A stretch of DNA of 50,000 bases from Eubacterium sp. 14-2 (GTDB taxonomy: Bacteria > Bacillota > Clostridia > Lachnospirales > Lachnospiraceae): assembly GCF_000403845.2 (NCBI RefSeq), contig NZ_KE159568.1:1490728-1540727 (forward strand). Reading direction: 5' to 3'. Position numbers and translations under genes: made by a program. The notes under the pieces were generated by a model. That model made no database searches, was not told the DNA's origin, and saw nothing but the letters and a program-made list of their open reading frames with translations. Position 1 is the first letter of the stretch. Each line of letters opens with the position of its first letter. Below are positions 1 to 9,437 of the stretch, piece after piece.

Positions 1-1623
<1,623 letters not shown>

Positions 1624-1706
1624 CAGGAAGACGGGAAGGAAGAAGATGGATGGCTGTATACTGTATGGGTTTTTCAGGGTATAAGGAAGAAAAACTGAAA
1701 AGATAA

Positions 1707-1778
1707 TCCTCGATAGCTCAATGGTAGAGCACGCGGCTGTTAACCGCGGGGTTGTTGGTTCGAGCCCAACTCGGGGAG
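1707..1778 (+). tRNA. tRNA-Asn (anticodon GTT)
   Basis: A full cloverleaf can be drawn: acceptor TCCTCGA pairs with TCGGGGA plus discriminator G, the anticodon loop is CTGTTAA (GTT) and the T arm contains GGTTCGAGCCC. No CCA is encoded. It directly follows the 23S gene, so it is probably cotranscribed with the rRNA operon and released by processing. Confidence 0.97.
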
Positions 1779-1783
1779 GTAGG

Positions 1784-1816
1784 AATCCTGTAAGCAGCAA
1801 TGTTTACAGGATTTTG
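1784..1816 (+). terminator. Rho-independent terminator of the rRNA/tRNA-Asn operon
   Basis: AATCCTGTAA (1784-1793) pairs perfectly with TTACAGGATT (1804-1813) around a 10-base loop and runs into TTTT. It lies a few bases after the tRNA, where the rRNA operon should end. Confidence 0.85.
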
Positions 1817-1967
1817 TGTATCAAAATCTGATTTGGAAAAGATGAAGTACATTTGCCGGAGGTTTCATCTTTTTTGCTGAAATATTTAAGAAAATTTAAG
1901 AAATAATTCAGGTCCTATTTAAGAAGTATGGTTTATATTTATACAGGAACATAAAAAGGAGAAATGT

Positions 1968-2657
1968 ATGCGTAAAAAAATACAGATTATACCAGGCATT
2001 ATGTGGCTGCCGCTGATTATTACCCTTGTCTGTAATACCATAGCCTATAACGGAACAAGACTGTTCATGTCAGACAAGGTTCATTATAATCTTTCCAATG
2101 GGCTGGATGACAGAATCCCTTTTGTGCCCTGGACGGTTGCCATATATCTGGGCTGCTATGTGTTCTGGGTTGTAAATTATATAATCGGCTGCAGGCAGGA
2201 CAGAGAAGAGGCATTCCGTTTTTTGAGTGCGGATTTACTGACCAAACTGGTGTGTTTTCTCTGCTTTCTTTTTCTTCCGACTACAAACACAAGGCCTGTA
2301 ATTGAAGGCAGTACCATATGGGATGAATTAATGAGATTTCTGTATCAGGTGGATGCAGCTGATAATCTGTTTCCCTCCATTCACTGTCTGACAAGCTGGT
2401 TCTGTTTTATTGCGGTGAGAAGAAATGAAAAAATACCGAAATGGTACCGGCTGGCCTCTCTTCTGATGGCCTTAAGTGTCTGTATATCCACTCTTACCAC
2501 AAAGCAGCATGTATTGATTGATGTGGCGGCAGGAATTGGTATAGCAGAGGGAAGTTACTGGTTTGTGGAAAAATGCGGTTTTTCCGGATGGTATATGAAT
2601 TTTATTTTGAAAGCGGAAAGCAGGATGGGGCGAAAGAAACTGCAGACCGAAAAGTAA
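1968..2657 (+). CDS. PAP2-superfamily membrane phosphatase
   Basis: A 229-residue integral membrane protein of the phosphatidic acid phosphatase type 2 superfamily, expected to remove phosphate from a lipid or polyprenyl phosphate at the membrane. Several hydrophobic segments are visible. The active-site signatures are reduced but recognisable: FPSIHC near residue 135 (the PSxH motif) and KQHVLIDVAAG near residue 185 (the SxxxxHxxxD motif, with catalytic His and Asp). The start follows AAGGAG with good spacing. It is 28 bases upstream of the VTT gene and heads a three-gene lipid operon ending in phosphatidylserine synthase, so a phospholipid substrate is likely. The exact substrate cannot be read from the sequence. 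Confidence 0.85.
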   Translation: MRKKIQIIPGIMWLPLIITLVCNTIAYNGTRLFMSDKVHYNLSNGLDDRIPFVPWTVAIYLGCYVFWVVNYIIGCRQDREEAFRFLSADLLTKLVCFLCFLFLPTTNTRPVIEGSTIWDELMRFLYQVDAADNLFPSIHCLTSWFCFIAVRRNEKIPKWYRLASLLMALSVCISTLTTKQHVLIDVAAGIGIAEGSYWFVEKCGFSGWYMNFILKAESRMGRKKLQTEK

Positions 2658-2685
2658 AACAGCGGGAAAGGGACTGTATGGCTGT

Positions 2686-3240
2686 ATGGTAAAGAAAATA
2701 AAAATACTGGTGATTGCAGGTGTTGTGATTCTGGCATTGATTTTCATAAAAGATATATTTAATCAGAAATTTGATTCGGTGGAATCCCTGCAGGAATATA
2801 TGAAAGGCTACGGTCTGGCAGCGCCTCTGGTACTTACCGTATTTCAGGCATTTCAGGTGGTGGTACCTGTACTGCCGGGGTATCTGGGCTGCGCGGCAGG
2901 TGCTGTGGCATTTGGCACCATGCCGGGGTTCTGGTGTAATTATATCGGAATCAGCGGCGGTTCTGTTATTGCATATTTTCTGGCCCGGAAATATGGAATA
3001 GACCTTGTGCTCACCATGTTTCCAAAGGAACAATATATAAAATGGAGCGGACGTATTGAAAAAAGCAGATCCTTTGACTGGCTTCTCTTTATAGCCATAC
3101 TGCTTCCGCTGTTTCCGGATGATTTTCTCTGTTATTTTTCCGGTCTGATTCAGATGAACAGAAGAAAATTTATATGGATTATTATTCTGGGAAAACCATG
3201 GTGCATTCTGGCGTACAGTATTGCATTTGGGCTGATATAA
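2686..3240 (+). CDS. TVP38/TMEM64 (VTT/DedA-like) membrane protein
   Basis: A 184-residue polytopic membrane protein. The middle holds the VTT-domain pattern: PVLPGYLGCAAGAVAFG followed by a GISGGSVIAYFLARKYG segment, then a late LLPLFPDD loop and a C-terminal hydrophobic helix. VTT/DedA proteins are linked in bacteria to lipid-carrier recycling and lipid scrambling; that role is inferred here from family and neighbours. Start chosen at the ATG after GGGAAAGGG; an earlier ATG nine bases upstream meets a stop at once. It lies between the PAP2 and phosphatidylserine synthase genes, all on the plus strand with short gaps. Confidence 0.85.
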   Translation: MVKKIKILVIAGVVILALIFIKDIFNQKFDSVESLQEYMKGYGLAAPLVLTVFQAFQVVVPVLPGYLGCAAGAVAFGTMPGFWCNYIGISGGSVIAYFLARKYGIDLVLTMFPKEQYIKWSGRIEKSRSFDWLLFIAILLPLFPDDFLCYFSGLIQMNRRKFIWIIILGKPWCILAYSIAFGLI

Positions 3241-3268
3241 AGATAAACTGATACAGAGGAGAATAATA

Positions 3269-3910
3269 ATGAAGAAAAAGTTACTTGGATATTATGATTA
3301 TACAGTAATACTTACATATTGCGGTATGCTGTCAGCTTTTGTGGGCATACTCCGGCTGTTGAGCCAGGACTACTGGAATGCGGTGGTCTGTCTGATGGTA
3401 GCAGGGGTCTGTGATATGTTTGACGGGGCTGTGGCAGCTACCAAAGCGAGAACATCCAGTGAAAAAAGATTTGGGATACAGATTGATTCTTTAAGTGATT
3501 TAATCAGTTTCGGAGTTTTGCCCGGAATCTTTGTCTATATGATTTCCGGAAAAGAGAGCTTTGGAGGAGTCATTGCAGCACTGTTTGTACTGTGTGCTCT
3601 GATAAGGCTTGCATATTTTAATGTGCTGGAAGAAGAACGCCAGAGACAGACTTCCGAAAAGCGTGAAAGTTATCTGGGGGTTCCTGTGACCACCATAGCA
3701 ATTCTGCTTCCGGCAGTTTATCTTCTGTATGATTACAGATTGCTGAAAAATCTCATTTGCTTTCCCATACTTCTGATATTTACGGGAACAGGTTATCTTC
3801 TTCCCATAGAGATAAAAAAACCGGGAGTTGTAGGAAAAGCCGGAATTCTTATTGTGGGGATTGCTGAGGCAATTGTAATGTTGTTTTTTATGGGAGTGGA
3901 TATGGTATAA
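3269..3910 (+). CDS. pssA: CDP-diacylglycerol--serine O-phosphatidyltransferase
   Basis: Joins CDP-diacylglycerol and serine into phosphatidylserine, the precursor of phosphatidylethanolamine. The CDP-alcohol phosphatidyltransferase signature is visible at residues 49-74: CDMFDGAVA, then KRFGIQIDSLSD, giving the metal-binding Asp set. Multiple membrane helices follow and the 213-residue length is normal. The start is preceded by GAGGAGAATAATA. Third gene of the lipid operon. The insertion between DG and the later Asp pair is typical of the phosphatidylserine synthase branch rather than phosphatidylglycerophosphate synthase. No phosphatidylserine decarboxylase gene is next to it. Confidence 0.9.
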   Translation: MKKKLLGYYDYTVILTYCGMLSAFVGILRLLSQDYWNAVVCLMVAGVCDMFDGAVAATKARTSSEKRFGIQIDSLSDLISFGVLPGIFVYMISGKESFGGVIAALFVLCALIRLAYFNVLEEERQRQTSEKRESYLGVPVTTIAILLPAVYLLYDYRLLKNLICFPILLIFTGTGYLLPIEIKKPGVVGKAGILIVGIAEAIVMLFFMGVDMV

Positions 3911-4886
3911 AGCCGCAGGAATCCGGAGAAATCAGGCGTTTCTGCTTCCGGAGCCTTTCTTTCAGACTGCGGAGAAATTTTTCATTTCCCAGAACTTTAA
4001 GCATGGGGCCGAAAGACAAAACCTCTATCAGTAATTCCGTTTCCATGGACTGGTTGTAATAAATCAGGCATTCATAAGTATTCTCATCTGTTTTTCTGGT
4101 ATTTTTTTCATAGTTGGCGAAATGAAGCATGGCCCGTTCAAGGGCATTGCGCCTGTTGACAATCTGCAGCCTGAGAGGCTCTCTGTAATAGGACTTCTGT
4201 ATCATGGCATTCAAATCCACCTGAGAAGAAAGGGTTTTTTCCGTAAGGTGAAGACTCTGAATACGGGCGATATTGAGAATTTCCAGACGCATACCATTGC
4301 TTCCGGAATTTTTCAATGCCAGAAGCCTGAATTTGTCATTTTTCACTGAGTATTCCAGCCGGGCAGGCACATAATAGTGATGAACCCGATTTCCGGAGGG
4401 AGCATTGTAGTCAATATCCACATACCGGCTTTCTTTTTGGGCCAGCAGCAGAGTACGGAAATGTCTGCGGTAAAGCTCATGGGTATAGGGATCTCCGTCC
4501 GTAAACCGGTCATAGCAGAAAAAATGCTCCTGTTTCCAGAGAGGAGATACAGAGGCCAGCATCTGATTCAGGGTTTCTTCCTGCTCCGGACTGAGAAAAA
4601 GGCATATGCGGGGATCAGACAGCAGAGCTTTCAGGTATGATTTTTCCAGATTGGAAAGAGGTGTGAGAAAGTCAGATTTAAGTCTGGAAAGGTACAGACC
4701 GCCCTTTCTCTCAAATAAATTCCAGTCACCATGTTCCAGTTTGGGAATAATGGAGAGAAGGCTTTCCTCAAATCCTTCCCGGCAAATATGGCTGCGGATT
4801 TCCTCTATGGTAAGAGGATTGCGGTTACATAGTAAATGTCTTAATACCTGATAGTAACAGCTGTATATTTCAGAAAACAGTTCCAT
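3888..4886 (-). CDS. WYL-domain transcriptional regulator (downstream member of a pair)
   Basis: A 332-residue protein with an N-terminal winged-helix-like part and a central WYL-type ligand-sensing region (about residues 150-240, with YVDIDYNAPSG and RLEYSVKNDKFRLLAL), followed by a C-terminal WCX-like segment ending in LKERLRKQKRL. WYL proteins are regulators that sense ligands, often nucleic acids, and many control defence or repair genes. The frame is open further upstream, but the ATG six bases after AAAGGAGG fits best and gives MELFSEIY. It overlaps the preceding WYL gene by 17 bases, so the two are translationally coupled. Its 3' end overlaps the pssA 3' end by 23 bases on the other strand. 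Confidence 0.85.
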   Translation of the reverse strand: MELFSEIYSCYYQVLRHLLCNRNPLTIEEIRSHICREGFEESLLSIIPKLEHGDWNLFERKGGLYLSRLKSDFLTPLSNLEKSYLKALLSDPRICLFLSPEQEETLNQMLASVSPLWKQEHFFCYDRFTDGDPYTHELYRRHFRTLLLAQKESRYVDIDYNAPSGNRVHHYYVPARLEYSVKNDKFRLLALKNSGSNGMRLEILNIARIQSLHLTEKTLSSQVDLNAMIQKSYYREPLRLQIVNRRNALERAMLHFANYEKNTRKTDENTYECLIYYNQSMETELLIEVLSFGPMLKVLGNEKFLRSLKERLRKQKRLISPDSCGFIPYPLP

Positions 4887-6147
4887 TTTCATCCTCCTTT
4901 CCGGAAGTTTCTTCAGCAGTTCCGTACATACGGTACATGGCCTGCAGATCCTGATAAAATCGCTGTTCCACAGATTTGGCAGTACATTCCAGTGTGAGAA
5001 TTCTGCCGGTAAAAGTACGGATCCAGGGCAGCATCTCATTACAGTCAAAGGCTTCCCGCTCATAACGATAAATATTTTTCTCTATTCTGGTAACAGTGCC
5101 GCCTCTGCCTTCCCGGTTCAGGCGTTCCACAATATAGTGTTCTTCCGGTTCCAGAACCTGAAGGATCATGGTCAGAGTGTCCATATGACGGCGCTCTGTA
5201 CCCTGAAAAGACACGCCCCAGAGATAACAGCGGTTCCGGTTGAGCTGTTCTTTTCGTTCTTCATATATTTCATCCGGTTCCCCAGGAGTGACAGTTTTAA
5301 TGGTATCCAGCCGAAAACAGGTGAATCGCCTGTTTTTTTCTGTGTATCCGCAGAGATAACGTCTGCCGCTCCGGGAACTGACAAAAATCTGCAGCGGAGT
5401 GCAGAAAATCACATGCTTCCCGTTGCGTCTGGAGCTTTTCAGTGCAAGTTTTGTCTTTAACTTCCGGTTCATGGCTTCCAGAAGAAGCAGAAGTATTTCA
5501 TCCTCCAGGGTATGTACAAAAAAACTGTGTTTTACCCGAAAGGTCCGGTTCCGGGAGTCAAGCTGTTCGGACAGCTCATTTCCGATAATGCCAAGAGCCT
5601 CTGCCATCTGGTAAAATGCCAGTGCATCCAGAACCTGTTCATTGGATTTCAGCCAGAGCGCCAGTGTATTTTCCAGAAAGAAAACCACCTTTTTTCCGAT
5701 TTTCTCTCTGGTCAGCAGGCCTTCCCTTTCATATGCGCGGCATTTTCTGCGGACAGTCTGTACTTCAAAAAGCGCCTCATATTCTGTGAGAAGGCAGTCT
5801 GTGATTTCTTCTGCAGTCAGACGTTTTCCATCCTGCAGCAAATCCAGAATCAGAAAATGAAGAACAATATCATTGTCTGTAAAACTTTTTGTTTTCCACA
5901 CCCGAAACAGAGGATTGGTGTCCAGAAGATTGCTGTCGATGGCAAGGGAAATATTAGAACCGCCGGACACATAATCTTTCCGTACATAAGGACTCAGCCA
6001 GCTTTCCAGCCGCCGGCGCTCATTGTCGTAGGTCCGGGGGCTTTTCTCCTTAAATTCATTTCTGGTTTTAAATCCGCAGACAAAAAAATCCCGTACATAT
6101 TCTCTTGTTTTGGAAAAATTCCGTATCAGTTCCTGAAAATCAGACAT
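4870..6147 (-). CDS. WYL-domain transcriptional regulator (upstream member of a pair)
   Basis: A 425-residue WYL protein. The N-terminal third is a predicted DNA-binding part (TAEEITDCLLTEYE with QTVRRKCRAYEREG recognition-like helix), the middle holds the WYL-type sheet (CTPLQIFVSSRSGRRYLCGY, then FRLDTIKTVTPG), and the C-terminus is a WCX-like domain ending in a short acidic tail. The gene is divergent from rtcB with 158 bases between starts. It shares only distant similarity with the downstream WYL protein, so they may form a heteromeric sensor. A plausible extended -10 promoter (TGATATAAT) lies at 6187-6195 on the minus strand. Regulation of rtcB is an inference from position. Confidence 0.85.
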   Translation of the reverse strand: MSDFQELIRNFSKTREYVRDFFVCGFKTRNEFKEKSPRTYDNERRRLESWLSPYVRKDYVSGGSNISLAIDSNLLDTNPLFRVWKTKSFTDNDIVLHFLILDLLQDGKRLTAEEITDCLLTEYEALFEVQTVRRKCRAYEREGLLTREKIGKKVVFFLENTLALWLKSNEQVLDALAFYQMAEALGIIGNELSEQLDSRNRTFRVKHSFFVHTLEDEILLLLLEAMNRKLKTKLALKSSRRNGKHVIFCTPLQIFVSSRSGRRYLCGYTEKNRRFTCFRLDTIKTVTPGEPDEIYEERKEQLNRNRCYLWGVSFQGTERRHMDTLTMILQVLEPEEHYIVERLNREGRGGTVTRIEKNIYRYEREAFDCNEMLPWIRTFTGRILTLECTAKSVEQRFYQDLQAMYRMYGTAEETSGKEDENGTVF

Positions 6148-6305
6148 GACCCTGTCCTCCTGTGGGCTGTTTACCTGTCAGTGGATATTATATCATACCT
6201 CCTGAGAGGCAGAACATTAAGTTCGCAACTTTTTTGAAATGATAAATTTCCAGATTCTGTATATAATAATTTCATCAACAGGAAAACAGAAAGGATGAGG
6301 AGGAT

Positions 6306-7538
6306 ATGTTTGTACTTTATAACGAAAATACAGAATTTCCCGTAAAAATCTGGCTTGAAAATATGGAGCAGCTGGAGGAAAACTGCCTGGAACAGGCATA
6401 TCATCTGTCACAGCTTCCATTTATTCACAAATGGGTATGCCTGATGCCGGATACCCATGCAGGGAAGGGAATGCCAATCGGAGGAGTAATTGCCGCAAAG
6501 GATGTGATCATTCCGAATGCGGTAGGCGTAGACATTGGATGCGGTATGGATTACATTCCAACCAATGTCCGGATGGAGGACATTCAGGAAATACAGACTG
6601 GAAACGGAAGTATCATTCAGGCAGTGATCGGCAATATTATGCGTACCATTCCCCTGAATACCGAGCGGTATAAAAAGCCTCAGGAGTCAAAAGTTCTGGA
6701 CCGGGCAAAGCAGGAATTCGGTTACTATGAGAATAATCCAGAGCTGGTGCCTCTGATAGAAGACGGGTATTTTCAGGTGGGAAGCCTGGGAGGCGGAAAT
6801 CACTTTATCGAACTTCAGGAGGACCAGGACGGAATGCTCTGTATTATGATTCATTCCGGCAGCCGTCACCTTGGAAAGGCCATCTGTGATTATTTTCATG
6901 AAACAGCAGGAGAACTGAACCGGAAATGGTACAGCCAGGTGAAGGAAGAGTACCGGCTGGCTTTTCTGCCGGTGCATTCTGAGGAAGGACAGCAGTATAT
7001 CCGCTGGATGAATCTGGCGATGGATTATGCCTTTGAAAACCGTGCCCGTATGCTGGAAAAAACCTGTGCCATTGTAAAAGAAGTAATCGAAAAGCATACG
7101 GAGCTTAAGGTGGAATTTGGAGAGGAAATCAACTGCCATCACAATTATGCCGCTCTGGAACATCACTACGAGGCCGATGTGTGGGTGCACCGCAAAGGGG
7201 CTACCAGAGTCCGGGAGGGAGAGCTGGCAGTTATACCAGGGGCCATGGGCTCATACAGCTATGTGGTGGAGGGGAAGGGAAATCCCCAGTCATTCTGTTC
7301 TTCCTCCCATGGCGCAGGGAGAAGTTATTCCCGGTCAGGAGCCATGAAAACCTTTTCTGTGGAGAAGGTCATGGTGGACTTAAAGGAGCAGGGAATTATC
7401 CTTGGCAAGCGCAAAAAGACTGATGTGCCGGAAGAATGCCGATTTGCCTATAAGGACATCGATGAGGTAATGATGCAGCAGGCCGACCTGGTAACGCCGG
7501 TGAGAAAGCTGAAAACAGTGGGTGTTGTAAAGGGATAG
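6306..7538 (+). CDS. rtcB: RtcB-family RNA-splicing ligase
   Basis: RtcB seals RNA ends carrying 2',3'-cyclic phosphate or 3'-phosphate to 5'-OH using GTP and Mn2+. Conserved elements are visible: MPDTHAGKGMPIGGV near residue 48, GVDIGCGM with metal-ligand Cys79, GSLGGGNHFIEL near 160, HHNYA near 281 and SSSHGAGRSYSR near 340, which carries the guanylylated His of the family. The 410-residue length fits the bacterial short RtcB form. The ribosome site AGGAGG lies six bases before the ATG. No RNA cyclase (rtcA), rtcR or archease is visible nearby; a WYL pair occupies the regulator position instead. A TATAAT box at 6262-6267 lacks a good -35, which suits activator control. Confidence 0.95.
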   Translation: MFVLYNENTEFPVKIWLENMEQLEENCLEQAYHLSQLPFIHKWVCLMPDTHAGKGMPIGGVIAAKDVIIPNAVGVDIGCGMDYIPTNVRMEDIQEIQTGNGSIIQAVIGNIMRTIPLNTERYKKPQESKVLDRAKQEFGYYENNPELVPLIEDGYFQVGSLGGGNHFIELQEDQDGMLCIMIHSGSRHLGKAICDYFHETAGELNRKWYSQVKEEYRLAFLPVHSEEGQQYIRWMNLAMDYAFENRARMLEKTCAIVKEVIEKHTELKVEFGEEINCHHNYAALEHHYEADVWVHRKGATRVREGELAVIPGAMGSYSYVVEGKGNPQSFCSSSHGAGRSYSRSGAMKTFSVEKVMVDLKEQGIILGKRKKTDVPEECRFAYKDIDEVMMQQADLVTPVRKLKTVGVVKG

Positions 7539-7636
7539 ACATGGGGCAGGAAGTAATCACATTCGGGTGCAGGCACCGGGAATTACTCCCTGCCCGTCAG
7601 CGGCTGCAGGAAAATAAAAAAAATTGAAAAAAATAC

Positions 7637-7665
7637 TTGAAAAAAGAATAAACTTGTGGTAGTAT
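7637..7665 (+). promoter_or_regulatory. Promoter of tRNA-Glu
   Basis: TTGAAA (7637-7642) and TAGTAT (7660-7665) are separated by exactly 17 bases and lie 25 bases before the tRNA 5' end. Confidence 0.7.
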
Positions 7666-7689
7666 TTTATTTGTTGTTGACACAGCTAA

Positions 7690-7761
7690 GGCTCCTTGGT
7701 CAAGCGGTTAAGACATCGCCCTTTCACGGCGGTAACACGGGTTCGATTCCCGTAGGAGTCA
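7690..7761 (+). tRNA. tRNA-Glu (anticodon TTC)
   Basis: Acceptor GGCTCCT pairs with AGGAGTC (one G-T wobble), discriminator A; anticodon loop CTTTCAC reads TTC; T arm ACGGGTTCGATTCCCGT. No CCA is encoded. It has its own promoter and is separated from tRNA-Cys by 117 bases that hold a second promoter. Confidence 0.97.
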
Positions 7762-7790
7762 TTTAAGAAAAAAATTGACGAATTTAATTC

Positions 7791-7819
7791 TTGACGAATA
7801 TTTTAATCTTTGCTATAAT
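7791..7819 (+). promoter_or_regulatory. Promoter of tRNA-Cys
   Basis: TTGACG (7791-7796), a 17-base spacer and a perfect TATAAT (7814-7819). The tRNA begins 60 bases further on. This strong promoter is separate from the one that serves tRNA-Glu. Confidence 0.8.
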
Positions 7820-7878
7820 ATAATAGATTCAGGTGTGAATTTATTATTTCCAAAAGCCATTGTCTGGCATTATATTTC

Positions 7879-7950
7879 GGCGCAGTAGCCAAGTGGTAAG
7901 GCGTGGGTCTGCAACACCCTGATTCACCGGTTCAAATCCGGTCTGCGCCT
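7879..7950 (+). tRNA. tRNA-Cys (anticodon GCA)
   Basis: Acceptor GGCGCAG/CTGCGCC with discriminator T; anticodon loop CTGCAAC reads GCA; T arm CCGGTTCAAATCCGG. No CCA is encoded. It is followed six bases later by a strong terminator. Confidence 0.97.
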
Positions 7951-7956
7951 CTTAAC

Positions 7957-7988
7957 AACCCCGGAAATTTAAGATTTCCGGGGTTTTG
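7957..7988 (+). terminator. Rho-independent terminator after tRNA-Cys
   Basis: AACCCCGGAAAT (7957-7968) pairs perfectly with ATTTCCGGGGTT (7974-7985), a 12-base-pair stem with a 5-base loop, then a short T-run. Confidence 0.9.
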
Positions 7989-7998
7989 TCATCTTATT

Positions 7999-8085
7999 AG
8001 GAAAGACCTTGTCACGCTAAAGGGTGAAAGTATCTTTCCTGTAAGATAAAAATAATATGCGCAGGGCCTGCCCACTTTGTTCTTC
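7999..8085. repeat. Dispersed hairpin repeat, copy 1 (module A plus module B)
   Basis: Module A is 7999-8073. It opens with a 42-base hairpin whose outer arms are AGGAAAGA and TCTTTCCT, with inner CTTGTCAC/GTGAAAG pairing, and continues AT-rich into ATATGCGCAGGGCCTGCCC. Module B (8065-8085) is close to GGACCTGTCCACTTTGTTCTT. Module A recurs at 37479-37553 with about 68 of 75 bases identical and in shorter form at 13769-13810. Module B recurs at 12710-12731 and 37710-37732. None of the copies encodes protein. Confidence 0.8.
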
Positions 8086-8210
8086 TATAGGAAATTCCTC
8101 TGGATTTCCTATAGAAGAAAAGACAATTATCACACTGCAGCGGAAAAGAAATATGTCGCTAAAGCGACCCGCCGCAGGCGGAGAATCCTGCAAAGCAGGA
8201 TTCTTTGTTC
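8083..8210. repeat. Cluster of perfect small palindromes next to the repeat
   Basis: Four palindromes follow one another: TTCTATAGGAAAT/ATTTCCTATAGAA (8083-8116, 13-base-pair stem), TCGCT/AGCGA (about 8156-8167), CCGCC/GGCGG (8169-8181) and AGAATCCTGC/GCAGGATTCT (8182-8204). The last is followed by TTTGTTCTGT and could act as a terminator on the plus strand. The first begins with TTCTTCTATAGGAAA, the same bases that open module A of copy 2. This fills the non-coding stretch before the AraC gene. Confidence 0.7.
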
Positions 8211-8241
8211 TGTTGCAGGAATAAATTTATACATGAAAAAA

Positions 8242-9102
8242 TCAGCCGGATCTGTCCTGGCCGGTCTGTCCTTTCCGCACAGCCGAAGGGGTACATCCGT
8301 AAATTTCCTTAAAAGTCCGGTTAAATAATTTCTGACTGGTAAATCCGTTTTCTTCCATAATTTCAGAGATGGGTGCATCCGTATTATGCAGTTCCTGGTA
8401 AATATGGGTAATCCGTATTTCATTTACATACTGCAGAAAAGAAATCCCCATATGTTTTTTAAAAAAGCGGCAGAAATATTCTCTGTTCAGACCTAGCAGC
8501 CCGGCAGCATCCTGGAGAGAAATGGGTTCCTGAAAATGTTCCCCCACATAAGTAATAATGTCCCGCAGCTTCTGACGGGTCTGCATGTGGGCAGAAGATA
8601 ATTCAGGCGCTGTTTTGTATGCAAAATGCCGCATCAGGTGAGCCAGAATCTGCAGGATAATTCCCTCAGATTCCAGCAACGACGCCGGCAGCTCCTCAAT
8701 GTAAAGGCGGGTCAGTGTCTCGGCCATCTGACAGAGGCGGAGGTATTCTTCAAACTGTGAATCAGGAATTTCATCCGGAATACAGTGAATCCGAAAAAAT
8801 TCAATGTCCGGCATATAGCGTCTCATCAGAGCTTTGGATATGTGAATGCAGAGGCACATCAGACGGTCGCTGCTGGTATTCGTGCTGTGTACCTGTTCCG
8901 ATTCTACCGCCAGAAGCTGTCTGTGCCTTAACTGGTATGTTTTTCCGTCTATGGTCACATCAGCGTCTCCGTTCAGGGGAAAAAGAAGCTCCAGTTCTTC
9001 GTGCCAGTGGAGGGGATGGTAACCTCCGGGAATGGTATGATATGCCAGCTGTATGCCGGCTTCGTTGATTTCACGGAAAATTTCATAATAAGGTTCCGCC
9101 AT
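8242..9102 (-). CDS. AraC-family transcriptional regulator with N-terminal cupin
   Basis: A 286-residue regulator. Residues about 20-95 form a cupin-type sensing sheet (YHPLHWHEELELLFPLNG, with the HxH pair of small-molecule-binding cupins). The C-terminal 100 residues are two HTH motifs of the AraC/XylS type (DAAGLLGLNREYFCRFFKKHMGISF, then ISEIMEENGFTSQKLFNRTFKE). Start is the ATG nine bases after AGGAGG. It is divergent from a 42-residue protein gene, with a palindromic AAGTC site between, so it probably activates that gene and itself. The inducer is unknown; cupin AraC proteins of gut Clostridia often sense sugars. Confidence 0.9.
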   Translation of the reverse strand: MAEPYYEIFREINEAGIQLAYHTIPGGYHPLHWHEELELLFPLNGDADVTIDGKTYQLRHRQLLAVESEQVHSTNTSSDRLMCLCIHISKALMRRYMPDIEFFRIHCIPDEIPDSQFEEYLRLCQMAETLTRLYIEELPASLLESEGIILQILAHLMRHFAYKTAPELSSAHMQTRQKLRDIITYVGEHFQEPISLQDAAGLLGLNREYFCRFFKKHMGISFLQYVNEIRITHIYQELHNTDAPISEIMEENGFTSQKLFNRTFKEIYGCTPSAVRKGQTGQDRSG

Positions 9103-9162
9103 AAATCCATGCCTCCTGTCTGCAGGTTTTTCTGGCTGAAATTATATAAAATACCGTTGAAA

Positions 9163-9228
9163 AAGTCAATATCGACTTAAAACAAGTCAAAAAACCACCT
9201 GTTTTTTCTGGCTTTGGGATAGTATGAT
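9163..9228 (+). promoter_or_regulatory. Probable AraC operator and activated promoter of the 42-residue gene
   Basis: AAGTC (9163-9167) and GACTT (9174-9178) form an inverted repeat with a 6-base centre, and a third AAGTC lies at 9184-9188. A -10 box TATGAT (9223-9228) follows with no convincing -35, as expected when an activator replaces -35 contacts. The site sits between the AraC gene and the small gene. Confidence 0.5.
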
Positions 9229-9275
9229 AGACAGCGTAAAGAGAAAACGTCTTACAGAAAAGGAGAGAAATTATT

Positions 9276-9404
9276 ATGAAAAGAATTCAGAATGCAGTAA
9301 AAAATTATATGGAAAAATATGGAGCACAGTTTGCAGCAGCAACACTGATGATGGGCGGAAATCTGAACGTGGAAATGCTCAGAAATCTTTCAGACAGAGC
9401 GTAG
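9276..9404 (+). CDS. 42-residue hypothetical protein
   Basis: A short frame starting MKRIQNAVKNYMEKYGAQ and ending MLRNLSDRA, with AAGGAGA nine bases before the ATG and a terminator 34 bases after the stop. It is predicted helical, with a basic amphipathic N-terminus and a small-residue hydrophobic centre (FAAATLMMGG). I do not recognise the family. It has the layout of a complete single-gene transcription unit: operator, -10 box, ribosome site, stop and terminator. The divergent AraC gene is the likely regulator. No signal peptide, Cys residues or double-Gly processing site argue for an ordinary secreted peptide; a membrane-active or protein-binding small protein is possible. Confidence 0.6.
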   Translation: MKRIQNAVKNYMEKYGAQFAAATLMMGGNLNVEMLRNLSDRA

Positions 9405-9437
9405 GTATACGCGGATGAACGTACAGAAGAGAGAAAG

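Noticed and set aside
7999-8210. CRISPR-like array of palindromes after tRNA-Cys
   Set aside because: The palindromes differ in sequence and spacing, and no repeated unit with equal spacers exists; no cas gene is nearby.
8077-8328. An 83-codon plus-strand frame before the AraC end
   Set aside because: It spans the palindrome cluster and overlaps the AraC gene end antisense; no ribosome site and no recognisable domain.
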